From NCBI GenBank assembly GCA_018262385.1, contig JAGSPQ010000028.1:1-14037 (forward strand): a DNA stretch of 14,037 nt. Reading direction: 5' to 3'. Shown one piece after another: positions 7,023 through 14,037 of the stretch. Numbering within the stretch: position 1 is the stretch's first letter; each line of letters starts with the position of its first letter. The DNA comes from Myxococcaceae bacterium. GTDB taxonomy: Bacteria > Myxococcota > Myxococcia > Myxococcales > Myxococcaceae. The notes beneath the pieces were generated by a model. It saw only the letters and a list, made by a program, of their open reading frames with translations, was not told the origin of the DNA and did not search any database. The position numbers and the translations under genes are program-made.

Positions 7023-7673
7023 ATGCTCTACGTACGCCAGTTGACATTCGGGCCGATGAAAAACTTCATCCACCTGGTCGGGGCCGAGGGCGCACCCGAG
7101 GTGGCGGTGGTGGACCCTGCGTGGAATGTGCCGGCGTTGCTGGAAGAAGTGGCGCGGGAGGGCAAGCGGGTCGCCGCGGTGGTGCTGACCCACTCGCACG
7201 AGGACCACCTCAACGGCGTGCCTGAGCTGCTGCGGACCCACGACGTCCCGGTCTACGCCCAGCAGGCCGAGCTCGACTTCAACGATCGGCTGCAGGACTT
7301 CGCCGGGGCGCTGCGGCCGGTGGGCCACGGCACCGAGGTGAAGGTGGGCCCGCTCGCGCTGACCTTCCTCCACACCCCCGGGCACACCCCCGGCTCGCAG
7401 TGCCTCCACTGCGGCGGAGCGTTGTTCTCGGGCGACACCCTGTTCGTCGATCACTGCGGGCGGTGCGATCTTCCCGGCAGCGACGTGGGGCAGATGTTCG
7501 ACAGCCTCCACCGGGTGCTGGGGACGCTGCCGGATCAGACCCGGCTCTACCCGGGGCACGACTATGGCGCGGTGCCGGTGTCGAGCCTGGCCCGCGAGCG
7601 CAAGCTCAACCCCTACCTGCTCCACACCGACCCGAAGGCCTTCAGCGACTACCGGCTGCGGCCGAGGAGCTGA
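7023..7673 (+). CDS. Metallo-beta-lactamase-fold hydrolase (glyoxalase II / persulfide dioxygenase-like)
   Basis: A 216-residue cytoplasmic MBL-fold enzyme. Metal ligands: THSHEDHLNG (His57, His59, Asp61, His62), HTPGHTPGSQ (His121), SGDTLF (Asp138) and YPGHDYG (His179), the complete set of this fold. The region DTLFVDHCGRCDLPGSD, then TRLYPGHDYG and a NPYL end, resembles ETHE1-like persulfide dioxygenases and short glyoxalase II-like proteins, so a glutathione- or persulfide-linked thioester substrate is possible, but substrate cannot be read from this. The N-terminus (MLYVRQLTFGPMKNFIHLVG) is typical of the group and supports ATG 7023; ATG 7056 is less likely. The start is 20 bp from the divergent secreted-protein gene and has no Shine-Dalgarno. 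The 3' end overlaps the convergent M50B gene by 25 bp. Confidence 0.87.
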   Translation: MLYVRQLTFGPMKNFIHLVGAEGAPEVAVVDPAWNVPALLEEVAREGKRVAAVVLTHSHEDHLNGVPELLRTHDVPVYAQQAELDFNDRLQDFAGALRPVGHGTEVKVGPLALTFLHTPGHTPGSQCLHCGGALFSGDTLFVDHCGRCDLPGSDVGQMFDSLHRVLGTLPDQTRLYPGHDYGAVPVSSLARERKLNPYLLHTDPKAFSDYRLRPRS

Positions 7674-8398
7674 TCGGGAAGCCGGGTCGTCATCGGCAGC
7701 GGCGTGGGCCGGCGCCGCATCGCGACGTAGACTCCGACCGCCAGCAGGGCGGTCGACAGCAGCGTCCACAGCGCGGCCCACACCAGCGACGGGATCGGGG
7801 TGATGTCGGCCAGCAGCTGCGCGTCGCTGCGGACCCGCACCGCGCCGTTCCAGAGGTCGTCCTTCAGATCCATCGCCGCATAGAGCGCGGTGAACGAGGC
7901 GATGAACAGGTTCAGCACCCCCACCACCTGCGCCGGGAGGAAGCGCGCGCCCAGCCCGAAGCTGATCGCCATTCCGAAGCAGAAGGCGAGGGTGAACGCG
8001 TCGCGCGCGTAGAGCAGGCCCATCACCGAGAGCCAGACGCAGGCGGCGCCGAGCATGAACCGGCGCAGATCGAAGCGGAACGTGCACAGCAGCAGGACCA
8101 CCGAGACGATCGCGCTGCCGACGTAGCCGGCCGAGTAGACGACGGTGCGGGCGAGGAAGCTGGTGGGGATCGCCGACAGGCACTCGCCCGACTCGTTGCC
8201 CGCGATCGAGACCCGGCTCACCGAGCCGCCGGCCAGCAGCGAGGCGAGCGCGTGCCCCGTCTCGTGCCCCATCACCGCCAGCAGCTTGAACGGCCAGAGC
8301 ACCTGCCAGTCCCAACCGACGATGCCCAGGGCGAGGAAGGCGACCAGCATCAGCAGCTTGCCGCCATCGAGGCTGTAGGCAGCAGGCGTGGGCTTCAC
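7649..8398 (-). CDS. M50B-like membrane metalloprotease-family protein
   Basis: A hydrophobic protein of about 249 residues. HETGH (His45, Glu46, His49) sits in LAVMGHETGHALASLLAGG at the end of the first membrane segment, as in M50B-type (peptidase M50B-like, site-2-protease relative) proteins; several further membrane helices follow. The usual third metal ligand (an Asp or NPDG-like motif in a later helix) is not obvious, so catalysis is uncertain. The start is a choice: GTG 8398 has GGAGG 11 bases upstream; GTG 8416 lacks a site, and the longer ATG 8497 reading overlaps the upstream cNMP-fold gene and adds a non-family stretch. It begins 40 bp after that gene's stop in the same direction, so they may be cotranscribed. 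The function is unknown. Confidence 0.75.
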   Translation of the reverse strand: MKPTPAAYSLDGGKLLMLVAFLALGIVGWDWQVLWPFKLLAVMGHETGHALASLLAGGSVSRVSIAGNESGECLSAIPTSFLARTVVYSAGYVGSAIVSVVLLLCTFRFDLRRFMLGAACVWLSVMGLLYARDAFTLAFCFGMAISFGLGARFLPAQVVGVLNLFIASFTALYAAMDLKDDLWNGAVRVRSDAQLLADITPIPSLVWAALWTLLSTALLAVGVYVAMRRRPTPLPMTTRLPDQLLGRSR

Positions 8399-8438
8399 GA
8401 CGGGTTCAACCTCCACCAGCCGCGGGTTGTTCCGAGCC

Positions 8439-9536
8439 CTACAGGCCGGGGACGCCGGTGTGGCCGCAGAATACGTCGCGATCGAGCAGCCGCGCATGGG
8501 CGGGCAGCACCCGCGGCAGGTTGCGCAGGGCGGGGTAGTCCCTCACCAGCTCGGTCATCTCTTTGTGGCCGAGCATCACCACGCTGGTGGTCTCGCCGGC
8601 GTAGATCCGCAGCCGCCCGGGGTGGCCGGACATCGCGCTCGTCACGGCGATGAACTGCCCCTGGGTGACCTCGAACTGGCGCGCTTCCTGGCCGGCCTGG
8701 GCGCGATCCTCGAGCACCAGCGCGCCATGGGTCACCACTCCGATCAGGTTGCACAGCTCACCCGGATGCATCACGGTCGCGCCGGGCTTGAACTGCTTCT
8801 CGACGAACTTGCCGATCATCCGCGCGCGGGCGATCGAGTCGACGTCGGCGAACAGCCGGCTCGAGCCGAGGAAGCCCTCGAGGATCCGCTCCTGGTAGAA
8901 GCCGACCATTCGGTCGTGCAGGGCCGAGTCCTGCTCGATCACCTGCTGGAGCGCGGCCGCCGGGATCTGGAGCACCACCGCGTGACCGATCGCCCGGGCA
9001 CAGGCGGCGCGCTGCTGGCCGGAGAACAGCCCGAACAGGCCGATCGCCTCGCCATGCGAGAGGTGGCGCAGCGCGACCTCGCGGTCGTCCTTGCGGCGGA
9101 GGATCTCGAGGGTGCCTTCGGCGACCACGTAGAACGAGTCGGCCGCGTCGCCCTCGACGAAGAGGAACTCGCCTTCCGAGACGTCGCACTGCATCGCGCC
9201 TTCTGCCAGCGCCTCGAGTGACTTGCGGGGCAGCCCCTTGAACTGGGGCACCTGGGCCAGCGCTTCGATCGCCGTCTTCGGATCCGCAGGGCTCTCGGCC
9301 ACGAAGCCGACCCCCGAGCTCGGATCCGACATCACGTCTTCCACGCCCAGGTCATCGGCGCTGTTGATGAGGTCGTCTTCCGGGATCGCCTGGTTCTCGG
9401 CGTGGGCGACCTCTTTCTGGTACGCCTGCATCACGTCGTAGGGAATCAGCGACGGCAGCAGCACCGGCGGCGCAATCGGCACCGCGACGCGCGGACGGCT
9501 GCTGCGGGGAGGAAGCGAGTGGTGGTGCTGTGGCAT
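8439..9536 (-). CDS. Protein with two cyclic-nucleotide-binding-type (cNMP/CRP-fold) domains
   Basis: 365 residues from ATG 9536. The N-terminal ~85 residues look disordered and acidic/Pro-rich. The first cNMP-fold domain covers about 88-205, with FVEGDAADSFYVVAEGTLEI and a phosphate-cassette-like stretch GEAIGLFGLFSGQQRAACAR (162-181) keeping Gly-Glu and Arg-Ala. A second, more degenerate domain covers about 225-345 (FKPGATVMHPGELCNLIGVV, GQFIAVTSAMSGHPGRL) and lacks a clear cassette. There is no helix-turn-helix, kinase or channel domain, so it is probably a cytoplasmic regulator acting through partners. The tail VFCGHTGVPGL is unusual. Start: a promoter at 9565-9592 would give a 22-base leader with GGGG before ATG 9536; ATG 9551 is possible. 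The second messenger is unknown, and the domains may not bind nucleotide. Confidence 0.82.
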   Translation of the reverse strand: MPQHHHSLPPRSSRPRVAVPIAPPVLLPSLIPYDVMQAYQKEVAHAENQAIPEDDLINSADDLGVEDVMSDPSSGVGFVAESPADPKTAIEALAQVPQFKGLPRKSLEALAEGAMQCDVSEGEFLFVEGDAADSFYVVAEGTLEILRRKDDREVALRHLSHGEAIGLFGLFSGQQRAACARAIGHAVVLQIPAAALQQVIEQDSALHDRMVGFYQERILEGFLGSSRLFADVDSIARARMIGKFVEKQFKPGATVMHPGELCNLIGVVTHGALVLEDRAQAGQEARQFEVTQGQFIAVTSAMSGHPGRLRIYAGETTSVVMLGHKEMTELVRDYPALRNLPRVLPAHARLLDRDVFCGHTGVPGL

Positions 9537-9564
9537 GGCGGTGCGCCCCATGAATTGGCGGCGG

Positions 9565-9592
9565 AGTGTATGGATCGGCGACCCAGAGTCAA
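9565..9592 (-). promoter_or_regulatory. Putative sigma-70-type promoter of the cNMP-fold gene
   Basis: On the minus strand TTGACT (9587-9592, five of six) is followed after 16 bases by TACACT (9565-9570, four of six). Transcription would start near 9558. It lies in the 61-bp gap after moeA, so the cNMP-fold gene can be expressed independently of moeA. By-eye match. Confidence 0.45.
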
Positions 9593-9612
9593 ACCCGCCC
9601 CCAGACAGGCGT

Positions 9613-10857
9613 TCAGTGGGTGTCGTCCTCGTGGGCGAAGGGCGAGATCCCCTGGCACGCCGGGAAGGCGAACGCCTCGAAGTCGACCGGCGCTCCCGCG
9701 GGGAGCTCGGTGAGGTCGGCCGGCAGCACCACCCAGCCCTCGGCGCCCTGCCACCCGCGCAGCTGCCCCGCCGCCGGGTTGAGCAGCTTCAGCTGCGCCC
9801 CGTCCCACCGGGCGGGGAGGAAGGCGGTCAGCCCGGGCGGCTTGCGCTGGGGCGCCTCGAGGGTGGCGCGGATCCGCCGGCGCTGCTCCACCACCCCCAG
9901 CCGCTTGAGGATCATCGGCCGCACCAGCTGATCGAAGGTCACCGCGGCGGCGAGCGGGTTGCCGGGGAGGATCGCGACCGGCACCCGGCGCAGCAGCCCC
10001 AGGCCCACCGGCTTGCCGGGTCGAATCGAGACGCCGTCGAAGCCCAGCGTCCCGCCCAGCTGCTGCAGCACCCCCTTGACCCGATCGCGCTTTCCGTTCG
10101 CCGCGCCTCCGGCGGTCACCACCAGGTCCGCCTCCGGCAGCAGCCGTTCGAACGCGCGCGCCAGCTCGTCGTCGCGATCGGCGCAGTGCTCGAGGGCCAC
10201 CACCGCGGCGCCGGCGTCGGCGGCCAGCGCGGCGAGCAGAGTGGAGTTGCTGTCGAAGATCTGGTGCGCCTGCGCGAGCTGACCGGGCTGGGCCAGCTCG
10301 TCGCCGACGGTGAGCAGCGCGACCCGCGGCCAGGCCCGCACCGGAACCGTCATCAGCCCGACTGCGGCGCACAGGCCGAGCGCGACCGGGTCGAGGCGGG
10401 TGCCGGCCGCCAGCAGCAGGTCGCCCTCGCGGTACTCCTCGCCTCGCCGCCGCACGTTCGCCCCCGGCTCGACCGCGGCGAAGGCCACCACCCGCTGACC
10501 GTCGTCCGAGCTGTGCTCGCTCTTGAGCACCGCGTCGGCGCCGAACGGAATCGGCGCGCCGGTGTAGATCCGCATCGCCTCTCCGCTGAGCAGATCGCGG
10601 TCGGGCAGCGGATCGCCGGCGAACACCTCGCCGATGATCTTCAGCGTCCGCGGGGCGTCCTTCTTCGCTCCTGCGAGATCCGCCGAGCTGACCGCGAACC
10701 CGTCCATCGCGGAGTTGTCGAACGGGGGCGCTCCCCGGCGCGCGAACAGCCCCTCGGTCAGGTACCGGCCCTGGGCGTCGAGCAGCGGCAGCCGCTCGAT
10801 CGGGCCCGGCTCGATCGAGGCGAGCGCCAGCGTTTTGGCCTGAACCAGAGAGATCAT
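9613..10857 (-). CDS. moeA: Molybdopterin molybdenumtransferase MoeA
   Basis: Inserts molybdate into adenylylated molybdopterin to make the molybdenum cofactor. 414 residues, the family length. Domain signatures in order: RGAPPFDNSAMDGFAV (41-56, with the conserved Asp52), YTGAPIPFGADAVLKSE (98-114), LLTVGDEL (181-188), FDSNSTLLAA (201-210), DLVVTAGGA (244-252), GVSIRPGKPVGLG (275-287) and AILPGNPLAAAVTFDQLVRP (295-314), followed by the small domain IV. Odd point: where the family usually has SGG-V-S-V-G-(D/E), this protein has AGGAANGKRD (249-258), with Lys256 at the usual acidic position. The start codon is 14 bp from the divergent mobA start, and no Shine-Dalgarno is seen. Family assignment is firm; full activity is slightly in doubt because of that motif. 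Confidence 0.93.
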   Translation of the reverse strand: MISLVQAKTLALASIEPGPIERLPLLDAQGRYLTEGLFARRGAPPFDNSAMDGFAVSSADLAGAKKDAPRTLKIIGEVFAGDPLPDRDLLSGEAMRIYTGAPIPFGADAVLKSEHSSDDGQRVVAFAAVEPGANVRRRGEEYREGDLLLAAGTRLDPVALGLCAAVGLMTVPVRAWPRVALLTVGDELAQPGQLAQAHQIFDSNSTLLAALAADAGAAVVALEHCADRDDELARAFERLLPEADLVVTAGGAANGKRDRVKGVLQQLGGTLGFDGVSIRPGKPVGLGLLRRVPVAILPGNPLAAAVTFDQLVRPMILKRLGVVEQRRRIRATLEAPQRKPPGLTAFLPARWDGAQLKLLNPAAGQLRGWQGAEGWVVLPADLTELPAGAPVDFEAFAFPACQGISPFAHEDDTH

Positions 10858-10871
10858 AGGGTGCGCGGGAA

Positions 10872-11441
10872 ATGCGGCGGACCTTACCGAAATCAGAGCT
10901 GACGCTCGCGATCCTCGCCGGAGGGGCCGGCAAGCGCCTGGGCGGGACCGCGAAGGGGCTGCTCACCGCCGAGGGGGTGACGTTCATCGAGCGGGTGCTG
11001 CAGCTGGGGACGCTGTGCGCCGAAGCGATGATCGTCTCGGCGGATCCGGCCTACGACCGCTTCGGGGTCCGGCGGGTGGTGGACGTCGAGCCGGGCCGCG
11101 GCGCTCCGGGCGGAGTGGTCACCGCCCTGCTCTCGGCGCGGACCCCATGGGTGCTGGTGGTCGCCTGCGACATGCCGTTCGTCACCGTCCCGACCGCGCA
11201 GGCGCTGATCGCCGCCGGGGAAGACGAAGACGTCACCTGCTTCGAGCGCGAGGGCGAGCTCGAGCCGCTGCTGGCGATCTACCGCGCCAGCCTGGGAGCG
11301 CTGTGGCGCCCGCGGCTGGGCGAGAACCCCTCGCTGCGATCGCTGCTGGCCGACCGGCCGGTGCACGCGCTCGCGGTGGCCGAGGCCCGCGCGCTCGACA
11401 GCATCAACACCCCCGAGCAACTGGCGGCGGTCAAAAGCTAG
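10872..11441 (+). CDS. mobA: Molybdenum cofactor guanylyltransferase MobA
   Basis: Adds GMP to molybdopterin to form the MGD cofactor used by DMSO-reductase-family enzymes such as formate dehydrogenase. 189 residues, the usual size (E. coli MobA 194). The nucleotide-binding loop LAILAGGAGKRLGGTAKGLL (12-31) carries the GGxGxRxGGxxK signature; a VEPGRGAPGGVVTAL segment matches the family DxxPGxGPLxG stretch with a softer first half; CDMPFV holds the metal-binding Asp; and the C-terminus has the typical SINTPEQL. It is divergent from moeA with a 14-bp gap, an arrangement that suggests coordinated expression. Together with fdhD in this window it points to bis-MGD enzymes in the cell. No ribosome site at proper spacing; GGGA nearly touches the ATG. 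The alternative name MobA-like NTP transferase is less likely given the context. Confidence 0.92.
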   Translation: MRRTLPKSELTLAILAGGAGKRLGGTAKGLLTAEGVTFIERVLQLGTLCAEAMIVSADPAYDRFGVRRVVDVEPGRGAPGGVVTALLSARTPWVLVVACDMPFVTVPTAQALIAAGEDEDVTCFEREGELEPLLAIYRASLGALWRPRLGENPSLRSLLADRPVHALAVAEARALDSINTPEQLAAVKS

Positions 11442-11485
11442 CTCCCTTCACAGCGCGTCTGTTACCGTCGCGCCTACTTCCCATC

Positions 11486-12064
11486 ATGGCGAAAACCTTC
11501 GAAAAAGCCGTCACCGGCTTCAACCACAACATCAAACACAAGGGGAAGGTCTACCACGTCCAGACCGAGGACTCGGGAGCCGCCAACCCTCACATCATCA
11601 CCCACCTGTTCGTGGGCGGGAACATCCTCGCGTCGAAGAAGACCGGCTACGCCGACATCGTGAAGACCGCGAATCTCGCCGAGCTGGTGCGCGAGATGAT
11701 GGAAGAGCAGCACAAAGAGATGCTGCGCAACCTGATCAACGGCGTCTACGACAACATCGACTCGAAGCAGCGCAGCTACCAGCCCGGTCAGCTCGCCACC
11801 GACGCCGAGGCCGCCCAGGCGCAGCAAAAGCAGAACGTCGCCGCGCTGACCGCCGCCGCCGCCGCCGCGACCTCTGCTGCTGCCACCGCCGCGGCCGCCG
11901 CGAAGCCGCTGCCTCCCGAAGTGGTCGCCGCCCGCGAGATGAGAGAGCTGCCGAAGATCAACGAAGTCGGAGTCGAGACGCTGTTCGGTGAAGATCTGAT
12001 CAGCGAGAAGAGCCTCGACGAGGTGATCTTGAGCTACCTCGCCGGCGACGGCGACGCCGGATAA
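11486..12064 (+). CDS. Conserved small protein of unknown function, probably myxobacterial
   Basis: 192 residues starting MAKTFEKAVTGFNHN. The N-terminal ~90 residues are strongly structured in appearance: KGKVYHVQTEDSG (19-31), PHIITHLFVGGNILASKKTG (35-54), then a helical acidic/basic stretch (ELVREMMEEQHKEMLRNLIN). A low-complexity Ala/Thr/Ser linker follows (about 120-142, encoded by GCC-rich triplets at 11850-11905), then a conserved-looking C-terminal tail (LPKINEVGVETLFGEDLISE, SLDEVILSYLAGDG). No signal peptide or membrane helix. I recall similar proteins annotated as hypothetical in myxobacteria, but cannot confirm this here, and I do not know a function. The ATG at 11486 is chosen because the motif-rich region begins at once. 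No Shine-Dalgarno is seen. The gaps to mobA and to tkt are both 44 bp, in the same direction. Confidence 0.75.
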   Translation: MAKTFEKAVTGFNHNIKHKGKVYHVQTEDSGAANPHIITHLFVGGNILASKKTGYADIVKTANLAELVREMMEEQHKEMLRNLINGVYDNIDSKQRSYQPGQLATDAEAAQAQQKQNVAALTAAAAAATSAAATAAAAAKPLPPEVVAAREMRELPKINEVGVETLFGEDLISEKSLDEVILSYLAGDGDAG

Positions 12065-12108
12065 CTTCGTCTTCTCCGAACGGTTTTCTGCGCTAGATCG
12101 CGGGCGCC

Positions 12109-14037
12109 ATGAGCACCTTCGCGACCATCGACACCCTTTGCATCAACACCCTGCGCACGCTCGCGATCGACGCGGTGCAGAAAGCCGACTCCGGTCACCC
12201 CGGCCTCCCCCTCGGCGCCGCGCCGATGGCCTACGTGCTGTGGCAGAACCACCTCAAGCACAACCCGGCGGATCCGAGCTGGCCCGATCGCGATCGGTTC
12301 GTCCTCTCGGCCGGCCACGGCTCGATGCTGCTCTACGGGCTGCTCCACGTCACCGGCTACCCGCTGACGATGGAGGACCTGATGGCCTTCCGGCAGTGGG
12401 GCAGCAAGACCCCCGGCCACCCCGAGCACGGCCTGACTCCCGGCGTCGAAGCCACCACCGGCCCGATCGGCCAGGGCCACGCCAACGCGGTCGGGATGGC
12501 GATCGCCGAGCGCGCGCTCGCCTACCGCTTCAACCGCCCCGGCTTCGAGCTGGTCAACCACCACACCTTCGCGCTGATCTCCGACGGCGATGTGATGGAG
12601 GGGCTGACCCACGAGGCCGCCTCGCTCGCCGGCCACCTCAAGCTCGGCAAGCTGATCTGCCTCTACGACGCCAACGACGTGACCCTCGACGGGCCGGCGG
12701 ACATCGCGTTCAGCGAAGACGTCGAGGCCCGCTACCGCTCGTATGGCTGGCACGTGCAGACGGTGGCGAAGGGCGACAGCGATCTGGAAGGGATCGACCA
12801 GGCGATCACCGCCGCCAGGGCCGACACGCTCCGCCCGTCGCTGATCGTGGTGAAGTCGACGATCGGGTTTGGCTCGCCGAGCAAGGCCGGCAAGGCGTCG
12901 TCTCACGGCAGCCCGCTGGGCCACGACGAGATCGCGCTGACCAAGAAGGCGCTCGGCTGGGATCCGGAGAAGAAGTTCTTCATCCCCGAGGAGGCCGCGA
13001 AGCACTTCCAGCTCGCGCTGGAGAAGGGCAAGGCGGCCCAGACCCGCTGGGAGAAGCTGTTCGCCGACTACGAGGTGAAGCACCCCGAGTTGGCCGCGCT
13101 GTGGAAGCGGATGCAGGCGGGCGATCTGCCCGAGGGTTTCGACCAGCTGCTGCCGACCTTCAAGGCCGGCGAAGCGGTCGAGACCCGCACCGCCGCGGGG
13201 AAGGTGCTCAACGCGCTGGCGGCGAAGCTGCCCGAGCTGATCGGCGGCGATGCGGATCTCTCTGGCTCGACCAAGACCGGGCTGAAGGACGCCGGCGACT
13301 TCGACGGTCAGACCGGGAAGGGGAACAACCTCCACTTCGGCGTCCGCGAGCACGCGATGGGCGCGATCGCCAACGGCATCGCCTACCACGGCGGCCTGCG
13401 CCCCTTCACCGCCACCTTCTTCACCTTCAGCGACTACATGCGGCCCGCGGTCCGCCTCGCCGCGCTCAACAATCTGCCGGTGGTGTTCGTCTGGACCCAC
13501 GACTCGATCGCCCTGGGCGAGGACGGGCCGACCCACCAGGCGGTCGAGCACCTCGCCGCGCTGCGCTCGATGCCCAACCTGTACGTGGTCCGCCCCTGCG
13601 ACGGCGCCGAGTCCGCCCAGGCGTGGCGGATGGCGCTCGAGCGCACCGAGGGGCCGACCGGCCTGATCCTCACCCGCCAGAAGGTGGCTGGGCTCGATCG
13701 GACGAAGCTGGCCAGCGCCGAGGGCCTGCACAAGGGGGCCTACGTGCTGTCGGACTGTGCGGGTCAGCCTGCCGCGCTGCTGCTGGCGACGGGCAGCGAG
13801 GTGCAGGTCGCGCTCGAGGCGCAGGACACGTTGCAGCAGGAAGGCATCTCCACCCGGGTGATCTCGATGCCCTGCTGGGAAGCGTTCAAGGACCAGCCGG
13901 CTTCCTACCGGGAAGAGGTGCTGCTGCCTTCGGTGCCGGTGCGGGTGTCGATCGAAGCGGGCGTGACCTTCGGCTGGGACAAGTGGATCGGCGAGGAAGG
14001 GGTGGCGATCGGCGTCGACAAGTACGGCTCGTCGGCC
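12109..14037 (+). CDS. tkt: Transketolase (3' end cut by the window)
   Basis: Thiamine-diphosphate enzyme moving two-carbon units between sugar phosphates in the non-oxidative pentose phosphate pathway. 643 codons are visible; family members have about 660, so only some 20 C-terminal residues are missing. Seen in order: [20 protein letters not shown] (25-44), [33 protein letters not shown], the ThDP/metal-binding SDGDVMEG with its Asn in [30 protein letters not shown], then the pyrimidine domain with [19 protein letters not shown] and [20 protein letters not shown], and the C-terminal domain beginning near [13 protein letters not shown]. Start ATG 12109 gives the canonical N-terminus. The first glycine of the usual GDG is Ser, a substitution also seen in other transketolases as far as I recall. 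No clear Shine-Dalgarno is present before the ATG. Confidence 0.96.
   Translation, partial: MSTFATIDTLCINTLRTLAIDAVQKADSGHPGLPLGAAPMAYVLWQNHLKHNPADPSWPDRDRFVLSAGHGSMLLYGLLHVTGYPLTMEDLMAFRQWGSKTPGHPEHGLTPGVEATTGPIGQGHANAVGMAIAERALAYRFNRPGFELVNHHTFALISDGDVMEGLTHEAASLAGHLKLGKLICLYDANDVTLDGPADIAFSEDVEARYRSYGWHVQTVAKGDSDLEGIDQAITAARADTLRPSLIVVKSTIGFGSPSKAGKASSHGSPLGHDEIALTKKALGWDPEKKFFIPEEAAKHFQLALEKGKAAQTRWEKLFADYEVKHPELAALWKRMQAGDLPEGFDQLLPTFKAGEAVETRTAAGKVLNALAAKLPELIGGDADLSGSTKTGLKDAGDFDGQTGKGNNLHFGVREHAMGAIANGIAYHGGLRPFTATFFTFSDYMRPAVRLAALNNLPVVFVWTHDSIALGEDGPTHQAVEHLAALRSMPNLYVVRPCDGAESAQAWRMALERTEGPTGLILTRQKVAGLDRTKLASAEGLHKGAYVLSDCAGQPAALLLATGSEVQVALEAQDTLQQEGISTRVISMPCWEAFKDQPASYREEVLLPSVPVRVSIEAGVTFGWDKWIGEEGVAIGVDKYGSSA

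Noticed and set aside
5521..7044. 507-residue open frame on the plus strand across fdhD and the secreted-protein gene
   Set aside because: Composition is Arg/His/Asp/Gly-rich shadow sequence with no motifs; the minus-strand genes below it have complete family signatures.
7041..7046. Perfect TTGACA on the plus strand
   Set aside because: It is inside the start of the MBL gene; the hexamer 17 bases on is CTTCAT and no start codon downstream would fit, so it is probably chance.
6741..8315. 524-residue open frame on the minus strand across the MBL hydrolase and M50B gene
   Set aside because: It crosses two well-supported genes in other frames and its sequence is low-complexity Arg/Ala/Gly, typical of high-GC shadows.
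9446..10987. 513-residue minus-strand frame over moeA
   Set aside because: Shadow of moeA: Arg/Ala/Gly-rich and without recognisable domains.
11850..11905. GCC-rich triplet run as a possible microsatellite
   Set aside because: It is imperfect and explained by an Ala/Thr-rich protein linker in a high-GC genome.
12034..13731. 565-residue minus-strand frame antisense to transketolase
   Set aside because: Antisense shadow of a gene with complete catalytic motifs.

Overview
This is a GC-rich (about two thirds G+C by eye), densely packed stretch of a bacterial chromosome. The best guess for the host is Myxococcota: there is a CarF-type plasmanylethanolamine desaturase, a small 'MAKTFEKAVTGFNHN' protein of a kind I associate with myxobacteria, and a tandem cyclic-nucleotide-fold protein with a lineage-style tail. 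Gene content is mostly housekeeping, and no phage, CRISPR, toxin or defence module is visible. Gene names rest on motifs and order read by eye; no database search was possible.

Layout. Positions 1-2564 (minus strand) hold a tightly coupled Tol envelope operon, tolQ-tolR-tolA-tolB, with tolB running off the left edge. A 121-bp divergent gap follows. On the plus strand comes a secreted, probably lipid-anchored protein made of repeats, whose third repeat is truncated and frame-shifted so that its frame runs open into murI (glutamate racemase). murI ends at a 184-bp palindromic, MITE-like element flanked by CTAG. On the other side of that element the convergent carF gene ends. carF has its own recognisable promoter with a perfect 17-bp palindrome over the -35 box.

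Positions 5500-7002 (minus) carry a secreted protein of unknown function followed by fdhD. A metallo-beta-lactamase-fold hydrolase (7023-7673) diverges from that pair with only 20 bp between start codons, and converges with overlap onto an M50B-like membrane protein. Upstream of the M50B gene on the same minus strand are a cNMP-binding-fold protein with its own promoter, then moeA. mobA diverges from moeA with only 14 bp between start codons. The right end (plus strand) has the small conserved protein and transketolase, which is cut by the window edge.

How the genes work together. tolQRAB build the energised envelope-constriction system. fdhD, moeA and mobA all serve molybdenum-cofactor enzymes (sulfuration, molybdate insertion, GMP addition), although no molybdoenzyme is in the window. 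carF modifies ether lipids, murI feeds peptidoglycan synthesis, and tkt serves the pentose phosphate pathway. The points most worth a second look are the CTAG-flanked palindrome at the shared murI/carF ends, the broken repeat protein in frame with murI, the hairpin containing the murI start codon, and the palindrome over the carF promoter.
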